From Hahella ganghwensis DSM 17046 (GTDB lineage: Bacteria > Pseudomonadota > Gammaproteobacteria > Pseudomonadales > Oleiphilaceae), in assembly GCF_000376785.1 (NCBI RefSeq), contig NZ_AQXX01000129.1:51098-115097 (forward strand): a DNA stretch of 64,000 nucleotides, read 5' to 3'. A program made the position numbers and the translations under genes. Below the pieces are notes generated by a model. That model did no database searches. It was not told the origin of the DNA and saw nothing but the letters and a program-made list of their open reading frames with translations. Positions 38,068 to 47,849 of this stretch are shown here, one piece after another (positions within the stretch are counted from its first letter, which is position 1; every line of letters begins with the position of its first letter).

Positions 38068-38565
38068 TTATGCGCGCCGCCTGAATAGCGGTAGCGGCTG
38101 ATCTGTGCCGGCTTGGTATACCTCGGAAAAGGTGGTTAATCCAGCCAATGCTTTTTCTGCTGAGCGGTCTGCTCGCAAAGCAAAGCCGTTAAAGCCGCAA
38201 CGTTTCATATAAAACAGCTGATCCAGAAGTACATCCCCGATCGCCCGTAGTTCACCTTTGAAGCCGTAACGCTCACGAATAAGCCGGGCGATGGAGTACC
38301 CGCGTCCATCGGCGAATTTGGGAAAGTTTACCGCGATCAGTTTCAGGGATGCGATATCGTCGGCCAGATCTTCCGGCTCTTCATCGCTGTCTAACCAAAC
38401 GCCGAGGTCCTGTCTTGTCGCCAGGGTCTCTTTCTGGGCCAGCCAGGTCTTCAGAGGAACAATGACGCTTCCGTCTGGAATCTCCTGTTGAGCCGGCGTG
38501 TCAGACTTCTCAAGATAGACCCATTGGTCGTCCAGGATGTTTCCGTCGAGTATCATGTTAGGCAT
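38068..38565 (-). CDS. DUF934 domain protein, partner of sulfite reductase
   Basis: A 165-residue protein recognised as DUF934, usually encoded directly downstream of cysI. Seen are VPLKTWLAQKETLATRQDLGVWLDSDEEPEDLADDIASLKLIAVNFPKFADGRG-type blocks and GELRAIGDVLLDQLFYMKRCGFNGFALR. The family has been linked to assimilatory sulfate reduction by gene context; its biochemistry is not known to me. It overlaps the cysI end by 8 nt, so translation is coupled. A terminator follows its stop. Confidence 0.9.
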   Translation of the reverse strand: MPNMILDGNILDDQWVYLEKSDTPAQQEIPDGSVIVPLKTWLAQKETLATRQDLGVWLDSDEEPEDLADDIASLKLIAVNFPKFADGRGYSIARLIRERYGFKGELRAIGDVLLDQLFYMKRCGFNGFALRADRSAEKALAGLTTFSEVYQAGTDQPLPLFRRRA

Positions 38566-40210
38566 ACACGCGCTCCTTGAATGGGGTTATACCAATGCGT
38601 CTGAAGGTATCGATAAACAGCTCTTCGTCACTACGCTTGTCGACATATACCTGCAGTATCTTTTCGATTACATCGGGCATTTGCTCGCGGGCGAATGATG
38701 GGCCGAGTATCTGGCCTATAGAGGCATCCTGACCGGAAGCGCCACCGAGGGAGATCTGGTACCACTCTTCACCCTTTTTATCGACACCCAGGACGCCGAT
38801 GTTGCCCACGTGGTGGTGGCCACAAGCGTTCATGCATCCGGAGATATTCAGATCAAGGTCGCCAAGATCATAAACATAATCAAGGTCATCAAACTTGGAC
38901 TGGAGAGCTTCTGCAACCGGAATTGACTTGGCGTTGGCCAAAGAGCAGTAGTCTCCACCCGGGCAGCAGATGATATCTGTTAGTGTGCCCAGGTTAGGCG
39001 TGGCAAAGCCCAGGGGTTTGATTGCCTCCCAGAGTTCAAACAGGCGATTTTGTTCAACGTCGCCCAATACCACATTTTGCTCGTGAGTAACCCGGAGCTC
39101 ACCAAAGCTGTATTCATCTGCCAATTGGGCAAGTTGTTCAAGCTGCTTGTCTGTAACGTTGCCGGGCGGAATTCCCAGGGTCTTGAGTGTTAGGTTGACA
39201 ATGGCGTAGCCTGATTTCTTGTGGGGGGCAACATTGCGCTTGTGCCAGTTGCTGAAGAACTTATTTTCGGCAAGCTTTGCTGATAACTCCTCAGGCTGGT
39301 CATTCAGTTCTTTGTATGCAGGATCGGTGAAGTGACTTTTGATCCGCGTAATTTCTGCATCAGTTAACTTTGAGGGGCCATCTTTAATATGTTGCCATTC
39401 GGCTTCCACTTTTTCTGCAAAGCCTTCTGGTGTCATGGCTTTGACCAGAATCTTGATACGAGCCTTGTACTTGTTGTCCCGGCGGCCATAACGATTGTAA
39501 ACCCGGAGTATGGCGTCGAGGTAAGTCAGCAGGTCATGCTCTGGGAGAAACTCACGAATGACAGAGCCAATCATAGGAGTGCGGCCCAGGCCTCCACCGA
39601 CAAGAACTTTATAACCCAGTTTGCCGTCTGAATTGGTCACGATCTGGAGCCCGATATCATGCACGTGAATTGCTGCGCGGTCACTGTCAGGACAGGCGTT
39701 GACGGCGATCTTGAATTTGCGCGGCAAGAACGCGAACTCCGGGTGGAAGGTTGACCACTGACGAATGATCTCGCAGTAAGGGCGTGGATCAACCAGCTCC
39801 TCGGCTGTGACTCCGGCGTATTGGTCTGTGGTCGTATTGCGGATACAGTTACCGCTGGTCTGAACAGCATGCAATTCTACTTCCGCCAGCTCGGCCAGGA
39901 TCTTGGGAGAGTCCTCGATGGTTGGCCAATTTAGCTGAACATTTTGGCGGGTAGTGAAATGTGCATAGCCTTTATCATAATCCCGGGTGACCGTGGCCAG
40001 GCGACGCAATTGTGTGGAGGAGAGCATGCCATAAGGAATACAGATTCTTAACATCGGCGCCAGACGCTGGACATAAAGTCCATTTTGAAGACGCAGAGGT
40101 AAATACTCCTCTTCGCTCAGCTCTCCTGCAAAGTATCGATTGGTTTGATCCTGGAATTGATTTACCCGATCCCGGATGATTTGATGATCGTAATCGTCGT
40201 ATTTATACAT
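38558..40210 (-). CDS. cysI: Sulfite reductase hemoprotein subunit (CysI-like)
   Basis: Reduces sulfite to sulfide for cysteine synthesis, using siroheme coupled to a [4Fe-4S] cluster. It has 550 residues, the usual size of the single-chain bacterial form. Seen are the N-terminal RDRVNQFQDQTNRYFAGELS, siroheme-contacting TRQNVQLNWPTIED and HAVQTSGNCIRNTT, and the cluster-binding cysteines in ICCPGGDYC (the first pair) and SGCMNACGHHH (the second pair). These match the C-x5-C / C-x3-C pattern. The electron donor may be a flavoprotein or ferredoxin; none is encoded next to it. Its cofactor is made by CysG encoded earlier in the window. The 266-nt gap upstream holds its promoter, not clearly identified. 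Confidence 0.93.
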   Translation of the reverse strand: MYKYDDYDHQIIRDRVNQFQDQTNRYFAGELSEEEYLPLRLQNGLYVQRLAPMLRICIPYGMLSSTQLRRLATVTRDYDKGYAHFTTRQNVQLNWPTIEDSPKILAELAEVELHAVQTSGNCIRNTTTDQYAGVTAEELVDPRPYCEIIRQWSTFHPEFAFLPRKFKIAVNACPDSDRAAIHVHDIGLQIVTNSDGKLGYKVLVGGGLGRTPMIGSVIREFLPEHDLLTYLDAILRVYNRYGRRDNKYKARIKILVKAMTPEGFAEKVEAEWQHIKDGPSKLTDAEITRIKSHFTDPAYKELNDQPEELSAKLAENKFFSNWHKRNVAPHKKSGYAIVNLTLKTLGIPPGNVTDKQLEQLAQLADEYSFGELRVTHEQNVVLGDVEQNRLFELWEAIKPLGFATPNLGTLTDIICCPGGDYCSLANAKSIPVAEALQSKFDDLDYVYDLGDLDLNISGCMNACGHHHVGNIGVLGVDKKGEEWYQISLGGASGQDASIGQILGPSFAREQMPDVIEKILQVYVDKRSDEELFIDTFRRIGITPFKERVYA

Positions 40211-40475
40211 TGAGATTACCTAATAAGTACCAGCGTGTTTAATGGGTTACAAACTCAAAAGTATTCAGTGTCAGCAGCTTTTTAGGGGCCTAATTCTACA
40301 GGAACTTCTTATAATTAAAACGGCTATTTAAATATATATTTAGAATTAATATTTATTAAAAAATGCGAAACAGTATTCGCTAGTCATTGAAAATCAATAT
40401 CTTCTTGATCCTGCCGGTCAGCTGTTATACAAAACAACTGGGAAGTCCTTTTCGACAATCAATCAGGAGCGTTCC

Positions 40476-40598
40476 ATGGCTGAAAATAATAATCAAAGCA
40501 TTAACCAGGACTCTGACAGTAAAGTGGATGCCATCGCTGCGGTGGTGCTGGTCGTCAGCATTGCCACGATGATGATAATGTGGGTGGCAAGTCACTAA
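40476..40598 (+). CDS. Small single-pass membrane protein, 40 residues
   Basis: A short gene with a good ribosome site: AGGAG ends 6 nt before the ATG. The 40-residue product starts MAENNNQSINQDSDSKVDAI, a polar N-terminus, followed by one hydrophobic helix (VVLVVSIATMMIMWV, about 23-38) and ends SH. It is bounded by a strong terminator 30 nt downstream, supporting a real transcription unit. I do not recognise the family. It is divergent from cysI and convergent with the DUF2970-metH unit. Confidence 0.65.
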   Translation: MAENNNQSINQDSDSKVDAIAAVVLVVSIATMMIMWVASH

Positions 40599-40627
40599 GT
40601 ACCAGGCATCATCAGGTCGTAGAAAGA

Positions 40628-40656
40628 CAAAACACCGCCATCTGAGCGGTGTTTTG
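40628..40656. terminator. Bidirectional terminator after the 40-residue gene
   Basis: Stem CAAAACACCGC / GCGGTGTTTTG with a 7-nt loop, 11 bp, perfect, with A and T tracts within the stem ends. It lies between the convergent small membrane protein and DUF2970 genes. Confidence 0.88.
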
Positions 40657-40692
40657 CTGTCTTATCCTTTTCCTTGATCTTTTCGGGTCCGC

Positions 40693-40920
40693 TCAGGCCC
40701 CAGCAGAGCTGAGTACCATGCTGACAATAAAGGCAATGGTGAGCACGAACAAGATTCCAAATACGATTCCGGCCACAATATAGGCTGCAGGGCTTTTCTG
40801 CTGAAAATCCCGTTGTTGAGCCTTGCTGCTTTGTACTCCAAAGGCAGCTCCGAGCACACTGACAACCAGTTGCCATAAGTTCGGTTTGGCGCTTTCTGAA
40901 TTCTTATTCTGTTCTTCCAT
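40693..40920 (-). CDS. DUF2970 family membrane protein
   Basis: A 75-residue protein of the DUF2970 family. Seen: LWQLVVSVLGAAFGVQSSKAQQRDFQQ, which is the family signature, then one transmembrane helix (AAYIVAGIVFGILFVLTIAFIVSMVL, about 46-70). It follows metH by 53 nt on the same strand and probably shares its transcript; this metH-DUF2970 neighbourhood is common in Pseudomonas from memory. The function is unknown. Overlapping frames of similar length here are shadows. Confidence 0.88.
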   Translation of the reverse strand: MEEQNKNSESAKPNLWQLVVSVLGAAFGVQSSKAQQRDFQQKSPAAYIVAGIVFGILFVLTIAFIVSMVLSSAGA

Positions 40921-40973
40921 TCCTGTTATCCCTATTGACGTTCCTGTGTTGGGGTTATTTGGCTATCACGCGA

Positions 40974-43900
40974 TCAGGTGTCGTAGGCCAGATTCGGGGA
41001 AAGCCAACGTTCTGCTTCGCTCAGGCTCCAGCCTTTGCGAGTCGCGTAGTCTGCCACCTGATCTTTTTGTATCTTGCCCACAGCGAAATACTTGGCCTTC
41101 GGATGTGAGAAATACCAACCGCTGACCGCAGCAGCCGGGTACATGGCATAGTGTTCTGTCAACTTTACGCCAGTTGTATCCTCTGCGGACAGTAGATCGA
41201 ACAGCTTTCTTTTTTCCGTGTGGTCCGGGCAGGCTGGGTATCCAGGGGCAGGACGAATACCTCTGTACTTTTCCTTGATCAGGGCGTCGTTGTCCAGAGA
41301 TTCATCTGAGGCGTATCCCCAGAACTCCTTACGAACTCTTTCATGCATGTGTTCGGCAAAAGCTTCTGCAAGTCTGTCTGCCAGGGCTTTCACCATAATG
41401 CTGCTGTAATCGTCCTGACGGGCCTCATACTCTTTTGCCAGCTCTTCTGCACCAATTCCTGCGGTAACAACAAAGCCGCCGATGTAATCAGTTTTGCCCG
41501 ACTCTTGAGGCGCAACAAAGTCGGCGAGAGAAAGATTTGGATTGCCGGGTCCGCGATCATTTTGCTGACGCAGATGGTTCAAAGTCAAAATCTCATCTTT
41601 TGCCGAGGCGTCAGCGTAGACCGCCGTGTCCTCTTCGCCGGTTTTGTTGGCCGGCCAGAAACCGAGGACCGCGCGCGCCTTGAGAAGCTTGCCATCGATA
41701 ATCTTTTTCAGCATTGCCTGTGCATCGTTGAATAGTTGCGTCGCCGCTTCGCCGATAACCTGGTCCTGAAGAATTTTCGGATATTTGCCGGTGAGATCCC
41801 ACGAGATAAAGAAAGGTGTCCAGTCGATATAGTCCACCAGCTTTTCAAGGGGGTAGTCGTCGAATACCCGGGTGCCTGTAAAGGCTGGAGTAGGGGGCGT
41901 GTAATCAGACCAGTCTACATTGAGGGCGTTATCCCGTGATGCTGTCAGAGTCATGGATCGATTGGCCGGTTCACGTCCCTTGCGACGTTCACGGACCGTT
42001 TCATATTCCTCCCGGATTTCCTGGATATACCCGATCTTCTGGGTGTCGCTGATCAGTTTGGTGGCTACGGCAACACTGCGTGAGGCATCTGTCACATAGA
42101 TGGTTGCGTCATTCTGATACTGAGGCTCGATTTTTACTGCCGTGTGCGCCTTGGAGGTTGTGGCGCCGCCAATCAGCAGTGGAATATTGAAGTCCAGGCG
42201 TTGCATTTCTTTGGCGACATGAACCATTTCATCCAGTGAGGGGGTGATCAGTCCACTCAGTCCGATAATATCCACTTTCTCCTCTTTGGCGACCTGCAGG
42301 ATCTTTTCGCAGGGCACCATAACACCCATATCAATAACATCGTAGTTATTGCATTGGAGAACGACCCCAACAATATTTTTGCCAATATCGTGAACATCGC
42401 CTTTCACGGTGGCCATCAGAATCTTGCCTTTACTCTTGGTGCCTTCCCCTTTCTCTTCTTCAATATAGGGCACAAGATAGGCAACGGCCTGTTTCATGAC
42501 TCGGGCACTTTTTACTACCTGGGGCAGAAACATCTTTCCGGAACCAAACAGGTCGCCGACCACGTTCATGCCGGCCATCAGAGGGCCTTCAATAACTTCG
42601 ATGGGGCGCGCGGCCTGCTGTCTGGCTTCTTCGGTGTCTTCAGTAATGTAGGTATTGATGCCCTTAACCAGTGAATGCTCAAGTCTTTTAATCACTGGCC
42701 ACGAGCGCCACTCAAGATCTTCCGTCGATTTTTTTTCACCGGTAGACCGGAAACTCCCAGCGGCTTCCAGCAATTTTTCGGTGGCCTCCGGGCTCTTATT
42801 CAGAACGACGTCCTCAACAAGTTGTTTCAGGCCTGTGGGGATTTCATCGTAGATAACCAACTGAGCGGGGTTAACAATCCCCATATTCATGCCGGCATTG
42901 ATGGCATGGAACAGGAAGACAGAGTGGATGGCTTCGCGTACAGAATCATTGCCGCGGAAGGAAAATGATACGTTACTGACACCTCCTGAGACGCTGGCGT
43001 AGGGGAGGTTCTGTCGTATCCAGCGAGTGGCTTCAATAAAATCCACGGCGTAATTGTTGTGTTCTTCGATCCCTGTGGCAATGGCAAAAATGTTAGGATC
43101 GAAAATAATGTCCTGGGGTGGAAAGCCCAGATCGACCAGAGTTTTGTAGCTTCGCTCGCAGATTTCAATTTTGCGCTGCAAAGTATCGGCCTGACCTTGT
43201 TCGTCAAAAGCCATGACCACAACAGCTGCACCATAGCGCATACAGGCTCGGGCCTTGCTTACAAAATCCTCTTCACCTTCTTTCAGGCTGATAGAATTGA
43301 CGACCGCTTTGCCCTGAATACAGCGCAGGCCAGCCTCGATAACCTCCCACTTGGAAGAGTCAATCATGATGGGAACCCGGGATATATCCGGCTCAGAGGC
43401 TACCAGATTCAGGAAGTTAACCATGACCTCTTTGGACTCCAGCATTCCTTCGTCCATATTGATGTCAATGATCTGTGCGCCGTTCTCCACTTGGTCGCGA
43501 GCCACGTCCAGAGCCTCCTCGACACTGCCTTCCTTGATCAATCTCAGGAAGCGACGTGATCCGGTGACATTGGTTCTTTCGCCAACGTTAACGAACTTGA
43601 TTTCGTCGTTCAGGGTGAAAGGCTCCAGCCCTGAAAGTCGCAGGCGGGGAGTGATTTCCGGGATGGCTCTGGCCGGGTACTTCTCTACGGCCTCTTTTAT
43701 GGCCTTAATATGAGCAGGAGAGGTTCCGCAGCAGCCGCCGATAATATTGACGAATCCGTCTTTGGCAAACCCTTCGACGATGGCGGCCATTTCGGCCGGT
43801 GTTTGGTCATATTCGCCGAATTCATTTGGTAGTCCCGCGTTTGGGTGGGCACTGATATAAGTGACAGCTTTATTGGAAAGCTCTTCCACATAAGGACGCA

Positions 43901-44678
43901 GGGCATCAGCGCCCAAAGCGCAGTTAAGACCGACAGAAATTGGTTTGGCATGGGCAATAGAGTTCCAGAAAGCCTCTGCGGTTTGCCCGGAGAGTGTCCG
44001 GCCTGAAGCGTCGGTTATGGTGCCGGAGATCATGATGGGTAGGTCGATATCATGATCAATAAAATACTGTTGCACCCCATAAATACAGGCTTTTGCGTTC
44101 AGGGTGTCGAAAATGGTCTCGATCAGGATGATATCGACATCGCCGTCGACGAGCCCGCGCGTAGCGTCATAGTAGTTGTCGGCCAGGGTCTGAAAATCGA
44201 CATTTCTGTAGCCGGGGTTGTTGACGTCCGGTGAAATGGAGGCGGTTCTTGATGTAGGGCCGAGTACTCCCGCGACAAATCTTGGGCGGTCGGGAGTTTC
44301 CAAGGTTTTCGCATCGGCGGCTTCTCTGGCGACTCTGGCCGCTGCCACGTTGAGCTCGTATACAATGTCCTCAAGGCCATACTCTGCCTGAGACACGGCA
44401 GTGGCATTGAAACTGTTGGTTTCAATAATATCAGCCCCTGCATCCATATACGCCTTGTGGATGTCCCGGATAATGTCGGGTTGGGTCATGCAAAGCAGGT
44501 CGTTATTGCCTTTGATATCCCGGTCGAAGTCTTTGAAACGGTCACCTCGGTAATCCTCTTCCTCCAGCTTATATTGCTGGATCATAGTGCCCATGGCACC
44601 ATCGAGGATCAGAATTCTTTCTTTAAGAGCGTTATGTAAAGCTGCTATGTTTTGGCGACGGTTTGCGCTCAATGTCAT
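40974..44678 (-). CDS. metH: Methionine synthase, cobalamin-dependent
   Basis: Transfers a methyl group from 5-methyltetrahydrofolate via cobalamin to homocysteine. It has 1234 residues, full length. The homocysteine domain (about 1-335) has the zinc cysteines in GLNCALG and GGCCGTSP. The folate domain follows (about 360-630, [16 protein letters not shown] and DINMDEGML). The cobalamin domain has the base-off histidine motif DVHDIGKN with His763. The C-terminal activation domain (about 905-1230) contains [12 protein letters not shown], the SAM-binding signature. It is fed by homocysteine from MetZ, encoded at the left edge. No cobalamin riboswitch was recognised upstream. Confidence 0.97.
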   Translation of the reverse strand: MTLSANRRQNIAALHNALKERILILDGAMGTMIQQYKLEEEDYRGDRFKDFDRDIKGNNDLLCMTQPDIIRDIHKAYMDAGADIIETNSFNATAVSQAEYGLEDIVYELNVAAARVAREAADAKTLETPDRPRFVAGVLGPTSRTASISPDVNNPGYRNVDFQTLADNYYDATRGLVDGDVDIILIETIFDTLNAKACIYGVQQYFIDHDIDLPIMISGTITDASGRTLSGQTAEAFWNSIAHAKPISVGLNCALGADALRPYVEELSNKAVTYISAHPNAGLPNEFGEYDQTPAEMAAIVEGFAKDGFVNIIGGCCGTSPAHIKAIKEAVEKYPARAIPEITPRLRLSGLEPFTLNDEIKFVNVGERTNVTGSRRFLRLIKEGSVEEALDVARDQVENGAQIIDINMDEGMLESKEVMVNFLNLVASEPDISRVPIMIDSSKWEVIEAGLRCIQGKAVVNSISLKEGEEDFVSKARACMRYGAAVVVMAFDEQGQADTLQRKIEICERSYKTLVDLGFPPQDIIFDPNIFAIATGIEEHNNYAVDFIEATRWIRQNLPYASVSGGVSNVSFSFRGNDSVREAIHSVFLFHAINAGMNMGIVNPAQLVIYDEIPTGLKQLVEDVVLNKSPEATEKLLEAAGSFRSTGEKKSTEDLEWRSWPVIKRLEHSLVKGINTYITEDTEEARQQAARPIEVIEGPLMAGMNVVGDLFGSGKMFLPQVVKSARVMKQAVAYLVPYIEEEKGEGTKSKGKILMATVKGDVHDIGKNIVGVVLQCNNYDVIDMGVMVPCEKILQVAKEEKVDIIGLSGLITPSLDEMVHVAKEMQRLDFNIPLLIGGATTSKAHTAVKIEPQYQNDATIYVTDASRSVAVATKLISDTQKIGYIQEIREEYETVRERRKGREPANRSMTLTASRDNALNVDWSDYTPPTPAFTGTRVFDDYPLEKLVDYIDWTPFFISWDLTGKYPKILQDQVIGEAATQLFNDAQAMLKKIIDGKLLKARAVLGFWPANKTGEEDTAVYADASAKDEILTLNHLRQQNDRGPGNPNLSLADFVAPQESGKTDYIGGFVVTAGIGAEELAKEYEARQDDYSSIMVKALADRLAEAFAEHMHERVRKEFWGYASDESLDNDALIKEKYRGIRPAPGYPACPDHTEKRKLFDLLSAEDTTGVKLTEHYAMYPAAAVSGWYFSHPKAKYFAVGKIQKDQVADYATRKGWSLSEAERWLSPNLAYDT

Positions 44679-45043
44679 GTGTATAACCCGTTTCAGACGT
44701 CAACTGATGTTATAAAAAGGGCGAAAATATTAGCAGAAATGCCCGTGGGATGCTGCACTCAGGCTGATATTTTGGCGCTGAATCACTAATTTTTCAGCGA
44801 TCAAAGTAAGCATTGGGTATTGTGCCTTACATTTTTTATCATTTCGCTATAACCTAGTAAATTAGTAAGGCTTTAACCCTGTCGGGATTTACACTACAAT
44901 GCCCGGCAGCAATAATGGTCTGATAAACAGGTCCATTACAAAACAGGTCACTACCGTTTTGGTAATGCCAAGCTGTTCAGAACATGCCGGACCGGCACTG
45001 AACAGAATAACGCGAGCTGGTTAACGAAAGTAAGTGAGAATCG
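44679..45043. promoter_or_regulatory. Divergent control region metH/nfuA
   Basis: 365 nt without a gene. The left part is AT-rich and should hold the metH promoter. The right part contains an imperfect repeat TTACAAAAC / GTTTTGGTAA near 44936-44964 and then the strong hairpin listed separately. No clear IscR site or riboswitch could be assigned. Confidence 0.4.
44973..45005 (+). promoter_or_regulatory. Strong stem-loop in the nfuA leader
   Basis: Outer arms CTGTTCAG and CTGAACAG (8 bp perfect) enclose TGCCGG and CCGGCA, with an AACA bulge on the left. It ends 38 nt before the nfuA ATG, and no T-run follows, so it is not an obvious terminator. It may be a leader RNA structure or an operator with dyad symmetry. 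Confidence 0.6.
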
Positions 45044-45625
45044 ATGGTAACTGTTACTGAATCTGCACAGGATTATCTGGCGCAACTTCTGGAAAAGCAA
45101 AAGGTTGAAGGTATCGGTGTGCGGATGTTCGTCACTCAGCCTGGAACCAAGTATGCAGAAACCTGTCTGGCATATTGTAAGCCGGAAGAGGTGATCGAGG
45201 AAGACGAGAAGGTGGAACTGTCTAAGTTTGCCGTCTATCTCGATCGGAGCAGTCTGCCGTTTCTGGAAGATGCCATTGTCGATTTCAACCAGGAAAAAAT
45301 GGGTGGGCAACTGACCATTAAGGCGCCAAACGCTAAAATGCCCAAAGTGAACGAAGATTCTCCACTGCCTGATCGCATCAATTACATACTGTACACTGAA
45401 ATCAATCCCGGGCTGGCGGCTCATGGGGGGGAAGTTTCGCTCGTCGAAGTTGTCGACGAAGGTGTGGCTGTGTTGAAGTTTGGTGGTGGATGTCAGGGCT
45501 GTTCTGCGGTGGATATGACTCTGAAGAATGGTGTTGAGAAGACGCTGATGGAGAAGATTCCCGAATTGAAAGGCATTAAAGATGCCACCGACCACTCCAA
45601 TACCGAGAACGCTTACTACTCCTGA
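45044..45625 (+). CDS. nfuA: Fe/S biogenesis protein NfuA
   Basis: Carrier that receives [4Fe-4S] clusters and delivers them to target apoproteins such as aconitase and lipoyl synthase. It has 193 residues with two domains. The N-terminal A-type domain is degenerate (about 1-100). The C-terminal Nfu domain has the cluster-binding motif [13 protein letters not shown] with Cys150 and Cys153. The ending [18 protein letters not shown] is typical of NfuA. It is monocistronic, opposite metH, with an upstream hairpin and a terminator after the stop. Confidence 0.96.
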   Translation: MVTVTESAQDYLAQLLEKQKVEGIGVRMFVTQPGTKYAETCLAYCKPEEVIEEDEKVELSKFAVYLDRSSLPFLEDAIVDFNQEKMGGQLTIKAPNAKMPKVNEDSPLPDRINYILYTEINPGLAAHGGEVSLVEVVDEGVAVLKFGGGCQGCSAVDMTLKNGVEKTLMEKIPELKGIKDATDHSNTENAYYS

Positions 45626-45702
45626 TTTAGCCAGGTCTTTGGGTTCAGCAGCCTAAAGTAATCGTTGATCAAGCTATCTTTGGCAAGGTAACAGGTCGCT
45701 AT

Positions 45703-45730
45703 GAAAAAGGACGCTTATGCGTCCTTTTCT
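45703..45730. terminator. Bidirectional terminator between nfuA and trpD2
   Basis: Stem AAAAGGACGC / GCGTCCTTTT with the loop TTAT, 10 bp perfect. It separates two convergent genes. Confidence 0.93.
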
Positions 45731-45735
45731 GCTTT

Positions 45736-46785
45736 CTAGAGCAGGGTTTTGTTTCTCTGTGCCCAGATCTCTTTCGACTTTTTCATTGCCTCATCCATGC
45801 ACAAGTTTCTTAAGTGTCTGAGCGTTAATGCTGCCGTAGAAATAACGGCTGCGACTGCGTACTCGTCTTCTGACTCCCCCCGCCATAGTGATTGCATGGC
45901 GGACACTTCAAGTGAATCCGGTTTAACGTGCCGACGTTCGAACATGGCTGGCCAGGTTTCTTCTGCGACTTTGCCGTCAGCGACATAGCGAGCGAGGCAT
46001 TCCCCGTCAGGATTGCGCTCAAACTCACCGCCTTCTCCTTTAATCACCAGGGATTTTGGATAATTAAGCAATTGGCCCGTCAGTTGGTGAATGGGGCTGT
46101 AGGGGGGGTGGAATATTCCTTGGACCACCAGAGAGGCGTTCAATGGATTCAATAGCCTTGCCATGGAGTGGACGGGGGAACGTAGCCCCAGGATTGAGCG
46201 CATCTGGATGATGTCATGAAGCCTTGGGGAGAAGGCTTCAAGAGGTAGGTAGGCGAAATTTTTAGCGTCAAGATGATGCTCTACCTGTTCCCAGTTTTCT
46301 GCAACGGGTAAACCAAGAGTCGTCATGACGTTGCGAGTATACAAGCGCCCTTGAGTGTGACCCTCGGCGCCATGCATGAATATCCTGATACCTGTCTGAG
46401 AAAGCATTAAAGCAGAGAGAATAAACCAGGGCTGGTGCCTTTTTTTGCCGGCATATGAGCTCCAGTCAATATCAACCTCCAGCCTGGGAGCGTGAAATCG
46501 CTCCTGGGCGGCTTCCACAAATCCGGCCAGCTCGTCGGGAGATTCCTCTTTGACTCTTAGCAGCATTAAAAAAGCACCGAGTTGAAGGTCTAGGCATTCT
46601 TTGTCGATAATCATTCCCATGGCAGAGCGGGCTTCTTCACGCGTAAGTGAACGGCTACCTTTTTTGCCTTTGCCCAGGATTCGTACAAAAGGAGCAAAGG
46701 GATGTTCGTTATGCTCCTTGGGAAACTTGCCTTCTTTGGGAGAGCTTTTGTGTTCTGAGGCTTTATTGATAGAGGGTGTGGTCAT
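45736..46785 (-). CDS. TrpD2/YbiB-type glycosyl transferase family protein
   Basis: Homologue of anthranilate phosphoribosyltransferase of the TrpD2 (YbiB) group, 349 residues. YbiB binds nucleic acid and does not act in tryptophan synthesis. Seen are FVRILGKGKKGSRSLTREEARSAMGMIID, then FVEAAQERFHAP, GIRIFMHGAEGHTQGRLYTRNVMTTLGLPVA, and HDIIQMRSILGLRSPVHSMARLLNPL. The first 30 residues are charged and variable. It is the last gene of the same-strand cluster after tusEBCD, 26 nt from tusE, as in pseudomonads. It may be transcribed with the tus genes. Confidence 0.9.
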   Translation of the reverse strand: MTTPSINKASEHKSSPKEGKFPKEHNEHPFAPFVRILGKGKKGSRSLTREEARSAMGMIIDKECLDLQLGAFLMLLRVKEESPDELAGFVEAAQERFHAPRLEVDIDWSSYAGKKRHQPWFILSALMLSQTGIRIFMHGAEGHTQGRLYTRNVMTTLGLPVAENWEQVEHHLDAKNFAYLPLEAFSPRLHDIIQMRSILGLRSPVHSMARLLNPLNASLVVQGIFHPPYSPIHQLTGQLLNYPKSLVIKGEGGEFERNPDGECLARYVADGKVAEETWPAMFERRHVKPDSLEVSAMQSLWRGESEDEYAVAAVISTAALTLRHLRNLCMDEAMKKSKEIWAQRNKTLL

Positions 46786-46811
46786 AGGTGGTGTGTGTAA
46801 TTGACGATAAA

Positions 46812-47150
46812 TTAAAGACAGTTGTTTGGTTTTGGGAGTCCGGCAATTTTACAGACCATTTTGGCAGGTCCTTCCCGGAAGAGCTTGAGCAAGTGCATGC
46901 TGTTGCCTTTGTCGTCTCCGAGTTCCTGCTTGACCGCTTTAACCAGGACTCTATTTACCGGAGATAAGCCGAATGTTTCATAGAACCTGCGGGCGATCAG
47001 GATGATCTTAAAGTGTTCTTCAGTTAGTTGAATTCCTTCAAGGCCTGCAATACGGGCAGCCATTTCATCATTCCAGAGGTGAATGTCCTTGAGGAACCCC
47101 TCTTTATCAAATAAGGCGTGATCAGTTGTTGAGTCATGCTGTGTTGTCAT
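46812..47150 (-). CDS. tusE: TusE/DsrC family sulfur-relay protein
   Basis: Takes persulfide sulfur from TusBCD and passes it to MnmA for 2-thiouridine in tRNA. It has 112 residues. The fold markers LFDKEGFLKDIHLWNDEMA, LTEEHFKIILIARRFYETF and KGNSMHLLKLFREGPAKMVCKIAGLPKP are present, with the reactive penultimate Cys111. A second cysteine, Cys100, sits eleven residues before it, at the spacing found in dissimilatory DsrC and, from memory, absent in E. coli TusE. It lies between trpD2 and tusB in a tight operon. Confidence 0.93.
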   Translation of the reverse strand: MTTQHDSTTDHALFDKEGFLKDIHLWNDEMAARIAGLEGIQLTEEHFKIILIARRFYETFGLSPVNRVLVKAVKQELGDDKGNSMHLLKLFREGPAKMVCKIAGLPKPNNCL

Positions 47151-47170
47151 AAATTGTCATCAATGGCGTA

Positions 47171-47476
47171 TCAGAACCAGGAAATCGAGTGATTGTGTTT
47201 CTCAGTCAATGAAACAAATCCAGGATAGTCTACCATCTGGACAGTCTCAGCCCTAAGGCTCTCCAAGCCTCTGGCGGAAATGTCCTCAGACAAGGTATAA
47301 ATATCGATGCCTGTTACCTTGAGGCGCTTGTTAAGGCGGTCAAAGGGAGAAGATGTTGTCCAGATTACGCCATCCTCAATAAATAAAAGGGTGTCGCCGG
47401 GAGTCAGGCTTTCCAGGCACTTGTTCAGAAGTTCTGTCTGATGGGTGCCCTGATTGAAAATGTGGAGAGTCATCAT
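47171..47476 (-). CDS. tusB: Sulfurtransferase complex subunit TusB
   Basis: Small subunit of the TusBCD heterohexamer in the tRNA 2-thiolation relay. It has 101 residues, the usual size. Seen are the N-terminus MMTLHIFNQGTHQTELLNKCLESL, DTLLFIEDGVIWTT and the C-terminal TVQMVDYPGFVSLTEKHNHSISWF, which match the TusB pattern. Two consecutive ATG codons are present at the start; the first is listed. It follows tusC by 10 nt and precedes tusE by 20 nt. Confidence 0.9.
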   Translation of the reverse strand: MMTLHIFNQGTHQTELLNKCLESLTPGDTLLFIEDGVIWTTSSPFDRLNKRLKVTGIDIYTLSEDISARGLESLRAETVQMVDYPGFVSLTEKHNHSISWF

Positions 47477-47486
47477 TTTTACTCAA

Positions 47487-47849
47487 TTAAAAGCTCAATA
47501 CGGTGTCTGCCTGTTGAATAACTGCGGCGATCTCTTTCCTGGTCAGTAGCTGCACAGGTATCGCCAGTTCATTTCCCGTTAAACCTCGTTCATTCAGATC
47601 CGCTGCATCGACAATGACTTTATCAACTCCATACATTTCAAGTGCTTTAAAGCCTTTTCGGTAATCTTTCAGGCCTATAGAGGCCGAATTGCCGCCATCA
47701 ACCAACTGATAAATCCCGTCCATCTGAAAAATGAGTGTTACGTCCTGGTCGAACACTGAAGCAGCGAGAACGGCATCGAGACCTGCTGAACCCAGCGAGT
47801 TTCCGAAAGGGCTGGCGGAAAATATAAATAACAGACGTTTGGCGGACAT
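47487..47849 (-). CDS. tusC: Sulfurtransferase complex subunit TusC
   Basis: Second DsrE-fold subunit of TusBCD, 120 residues. It begins MSAKRLLFIFSASPFGNSLGSAGLDAVLAASVF, followed by FQMDGIYQLVDGG and YGVDKVIVDAADLNERGL. The family role is structural with no catalytic cysteine of its own. Its ATG shares one base with the stop codon of tusD (TAATG arrangement), so translation is coupled. It is 10 nt upstream of tusB. Confidence 0.92.
   Translation of the reverse strand: MSAKRLLFIFSASPFGNSLGSAGLDAVLAASVFDQDVTLIFQMDGIYQLVDGGNSASIGLKDYRKGFKALEMYGVDKVIVDAADLNERGLTGNELAIPVQLLTRKEIAAVIQQADTVLSF

Noticed and set aside
44679..45043. Possible cobalamin riboswitch upstream of metH
   Set aside because: No B12-box-like sequence could be found.
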